The notes beneath the pieces are model-generated. The model did not search any database, had not been told where the DNA came from, and saw only the letters and a program-made list of their open reading frames with translations. A stretch of 64,000 bases of DNA, taken from Bradyrhizobium guangxiense. GTDB lineage: Bacteria > Pseudomonadota > Alphaproteobacteria > Rhizobiales > Xanthobacteraceae. The stretch covers positions 2,510,501 through 2,574,500 of the forward strand of contig NZ_CP022219.1 in NCBI RefSeq assembly GCF_004114915.1, read 5' to 3'. Position numbers and translations under genes: made by a program. This document shows, piece after piece, positions 62,161 to 64,000 of the stretch (the stretch's first letter is position 1; each line of letters starts with the position of its first letter).

Positions 62161-62966
62161 ATGCCCATGCCGAACCGGCTCGAAACCTACCGCGTCGAGG
62201 CCTACAACACCGCCAAACAATCCGAAAACAAGATGCATGACGACACGGTGGCGCGCCGCTTCGGCTTTTCCGGCGGGCTGGTCCCCGGCGTCGACGTCTT
62301 CGCCTACATGATGCACGTGCCGGTCGCGCGCTGGGGCCGCGACTTCCTGTCCGCGGGCTGATCGAGGCCCGCTTCATCAAGCCGGTCTATGACGGTGAGA
62401 CCGCCGATGTCGATGCCACCGAGCACAACGGCTTGCTGACCATCGAGGTGTTCAGCCGCACCGAGCTCTGCGCGACCGGGACGGCCTCGCTGCCGATGGA
62501 GGCGCCGGTGGTAGCATTGAGCGACTATGTCGAAGTCCCCGCTGTCGCCGAGCGCAAGCCGGTCAGTCCTGCGACGTTCGAGATGGGCAAATGGCTCGGC
62601 ACGACGCCGCGCCGCTGGGCCGGGCAGGACGCAGCCGACTATCTCGCCGACGTAAGGGAGAAAGATCCGATCTTCGCGCGCGAGGGGCTCGGCCATCCCG
62701 GCCTGATCCAGCGCGTCATGAACCGCGTGCTGGTGGACAACACCATCCTGGGTCCTTGGATCCACGTCGGCAGCCGCATGCAGCTGCTATCTGCCGCGCG
62801 CGCCGGCGACGAGATCACCGCGCGGGCCAAGGTCACAGCGAATTACGAGAAGAAGGGCCACCGCTTCGTCGAGCTGGACGCGCTCGTCGTCGCCAACGGC
62901 ACGACGCCGATCGCGCATTGCCAGCACACCGCGATCTACCAGCCGCGCGAGCAGGCGGCGGCGTAA
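62161..62966 (+). pseudogene. MaoC-like hotdog protein interrupted by a single-base frameshift
   Basis: The first frame (62161-62361) gives 66 residues ending DFLSAG then a stop. A second frame joining at about 62358 continues [17 protein letters not shown] to 62966. The two pieces read as one hotdog/MaoC-like protein of about 268 residues if one base is restored near GGGCTGATCG. The gene is therefore broken, or the sequence has an error. Only the second frame's internal ATG at 62433 would give a shorter product lacking the N-terminal domain. Confidence 0.8.
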
Positions 62967-62977
62967 TCACCGGCAAC

Positions 62978-63057
62978 GTCATTCCGGGGCGATGCGAAGC
63001 ATCGAACCCGGAATATCGAGATTCCGGGTTCGGTCCTGCGGACCGCCCCGGAATGAC
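62978..63057. repeat. Intergenic palindrome, family A copy 4
   Basis: GTCATTCCGGGGCGATGCGA at the left is mirrored by GCCCCGGAATGAC at the right with an inner GAACCCGGAAT/ATTCCGGGTTC. It lies between the broken hotdog gene and the molybdopterin dehydrogenase gene. Confidence 0.85.
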
Positions 63058-63118
63058 GAGGTGAGACTTAGAGTAGGCGACAAGTCCGGCCATGACGGCG
63101 GAATGCGTGTGCGCCCCC

Positions 63119-64000
63119 TCACGCCGCCTTGGCCTTCGCCTCCTGGATCGCGCGCCAGACGCGCTCCGGTGTCAGCGGCATGTCGATGTGCTTGATGCCG
63201 TAATCCGAGAGCGCATCGAGCACCGCGTTCACCACCGTCGACAGGCTGCCGGCGCAACCGGCTTCGCCGCAGCCCTTGCTGCCGAGTGGATTGGTCGTGG
63301 CTGGCACCGGATGATCGCCGATCGTCATGTTGGGGACGTCCTCGGCGCGCGGCAGGGCGTAGTCCATCAGCGAACCCGTGATCGGCTGGCCGCTCTCGTC
63401 GTAGCGGATGTGCTCCATCAGCGCCTGGCCGATGCCCTGAACCACACCGCCATGGAGCTGGCCCGCGACCAGCAGCGGGTTGATCACCGTGCCGAAATCG
63501 TTGACCGCGCTATAGCGCACGATCTGCACCACGCCGGTCTCTGGATCGATCTCGACCTCGGCGACGTGGCAGCCGTTCGGGAACGCCGAGGCGACCGGTT
63601 CGCTGGTGTGATCGACGTCGAGGCTGTCAGGCACGCCCTCCGGCATCTTGCCGTCGTGCAGGCGCTTGGCGAGCTCCATGATGTCGATGCTGCGATCGGT
63701 GCCGGCGATCGTGAAGCTGCCGCCTTCGAATTCGATGTCGGCTTCGGACGCCTCCAGCATGTGCGCCGCGGCGCGCTTGCCCTTCTCGATGACGAGCTTT
63801 GCAGCGCCCACGATTGCCTGGCCGGTCGCGGTGATCGAGCGCGAGCCGCCGGTGCCGTTGCCGGTGTGGACGATGTCGCTGTCGCCCTGGACGAGCTTGA
63901 TGTTCTCGAAGGGAACCCCGAGCTGCGCGCTCAGCACCTGCGCGAACGGGGTGGCATGGCCCTGGCCGTAATCGAGCGTGCCGGTGATGAGCTGCACGGT
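63119..64000 (-). CDS. Xanthine-dehydrogenase-family molybdopterin-binding subunit (N-terminus beyond window)
   Basis: The 293-plus residues here are the C-terminal part of a large molybdopterin dehydrogenase subunit. Visible motifs include GTGGSRSITATGQA, NDFGTVINPLLVAGQLHGG and GCGEAGCAGS, where Glu is the usual base beside the molybdenum centre. The frame runs off the window end, so the N-terminus and the substrate-pocket loop that separates CoxL from other members cannot be seen. An internal Met near the edge is not the start. Confidence 0.88.
   Translation of the reverse strand, partial: TVQLITGTLDYGQGHATPFAQVLSAQLGVPFENIKLVQGDSDIVHTGNGTGGSRSITATGQAIVGAAKLVIEKGKRAAAHMLEASEADIEFEGGSFTIAGTDRSIDIMELAKRLHDGKMPEGVPDSLDVDHTSEPVASAFPNGCHVAEVEIDPETGVVQIVRYSAVNDFGTVINPLLVAGQLHGGVVQGIGQALMEHIRYDESGQPITGSLMDYALPRAEDVPNMTIGDHPVPATTNPLGSKGCGEAGCAGSLSTVVNAVLDALSDYGIKHIDMPLTPERVWRAIQEAKAKAA

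Overview
The window is about 64 kb of GC-rich DNA with dense, operon-packed genes, very few RNA-like or mobile elements, and many short imperfect palindromes between genes. Gene content (DMT, ABC and TRAP-TAXI transporters, many acyl-CoA enzymes, sugar-acid catabolism, Tad pilins, AcuR/AcuI) and the style of the intergenic palindromes suggest an alphaproteobacterium of the Bradyrhizobium/Rhodopseudomonas group. This is inferred from gene style, not from a database match. No rRNA, tRNA, CRISPR array, prophage or insertion sequence was seen.

Layout. 1-1.65 kb: a truncated LysR regulator divergent from a DMT exporter. 1.65-14.1 kb: a sugar-acid island. A minus-strand operon (IlvD/Edd-type dehydratase, two SDR dehydrogenases, a GFA-fold protein) lies beside a LacI regulator. 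A plus-strand operon follows: a CUT1-type ABC importer, a DenD-like dehydrogenase, KDG kinase and KDPG aldolase. Two near-identical LacI-type operator sequences sit upstream of the two operons. 14.2-20.1 kb: SCP2-type thiolase, CoA-transferase, a cysteine-less thiolase-like protein coupled to a DUF35 protein (Ltp2-aldolase-like), a CMD protein, a MazG-like protein and a 33-residue membrane protein.

20.2-31.7 kb: a divergent module around an IclR regulator. Leftward it has a biotin carrier protein, a TAXI TRAP transporter and a glutaminase fused to STAS and cyclic-nucleotide-binding domains. Rightward it has a carboxyltransferase and a GMC oxidoreductase. No biotin carboxylase is present. A GlcD-like FAD oxidase converges on it. 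32.0-34.7 kb: three Tad-type pilin-like genes. 35.0-40.1 kb: AcuR/AcuI-like pair, CMD protein, acyl-CoA dehydrogenase and an IpdAB-like CoA-transferase pair. 40.4-44.1 kb: CorA/ZntB transporter, porin and MFS transporter.

44.3-47.9 kb: thiolase, enoyl-CoA hydratase, thioesterase and TetR regulator, with two matching inverted-repeat operators. 48.0-58.4 kb: a LysR-linked valine-degradation operon (mmsA, acyl-CoA dehydrogenase, 3-hydroxyisobutyryl-CoA hydrolase, mmsB) extended by an acyl-CoA synthetase, MaoC, SDR and FAD protein. 58.6-64 kb: DSD1-type PLP enzyme, ABC-F ATPase, YaiI protein, a frameshifted hotdog gene and a truncated molybdopterin dehydrogenase.

The most unusual items are the IclR module, the cysteine-less thiolase/DUF35 pair, the paired operators, and several small gene-structure oddities (gene-junction duplication, apparent CTG start, single-base frameshift, hidden 33-aa gene).
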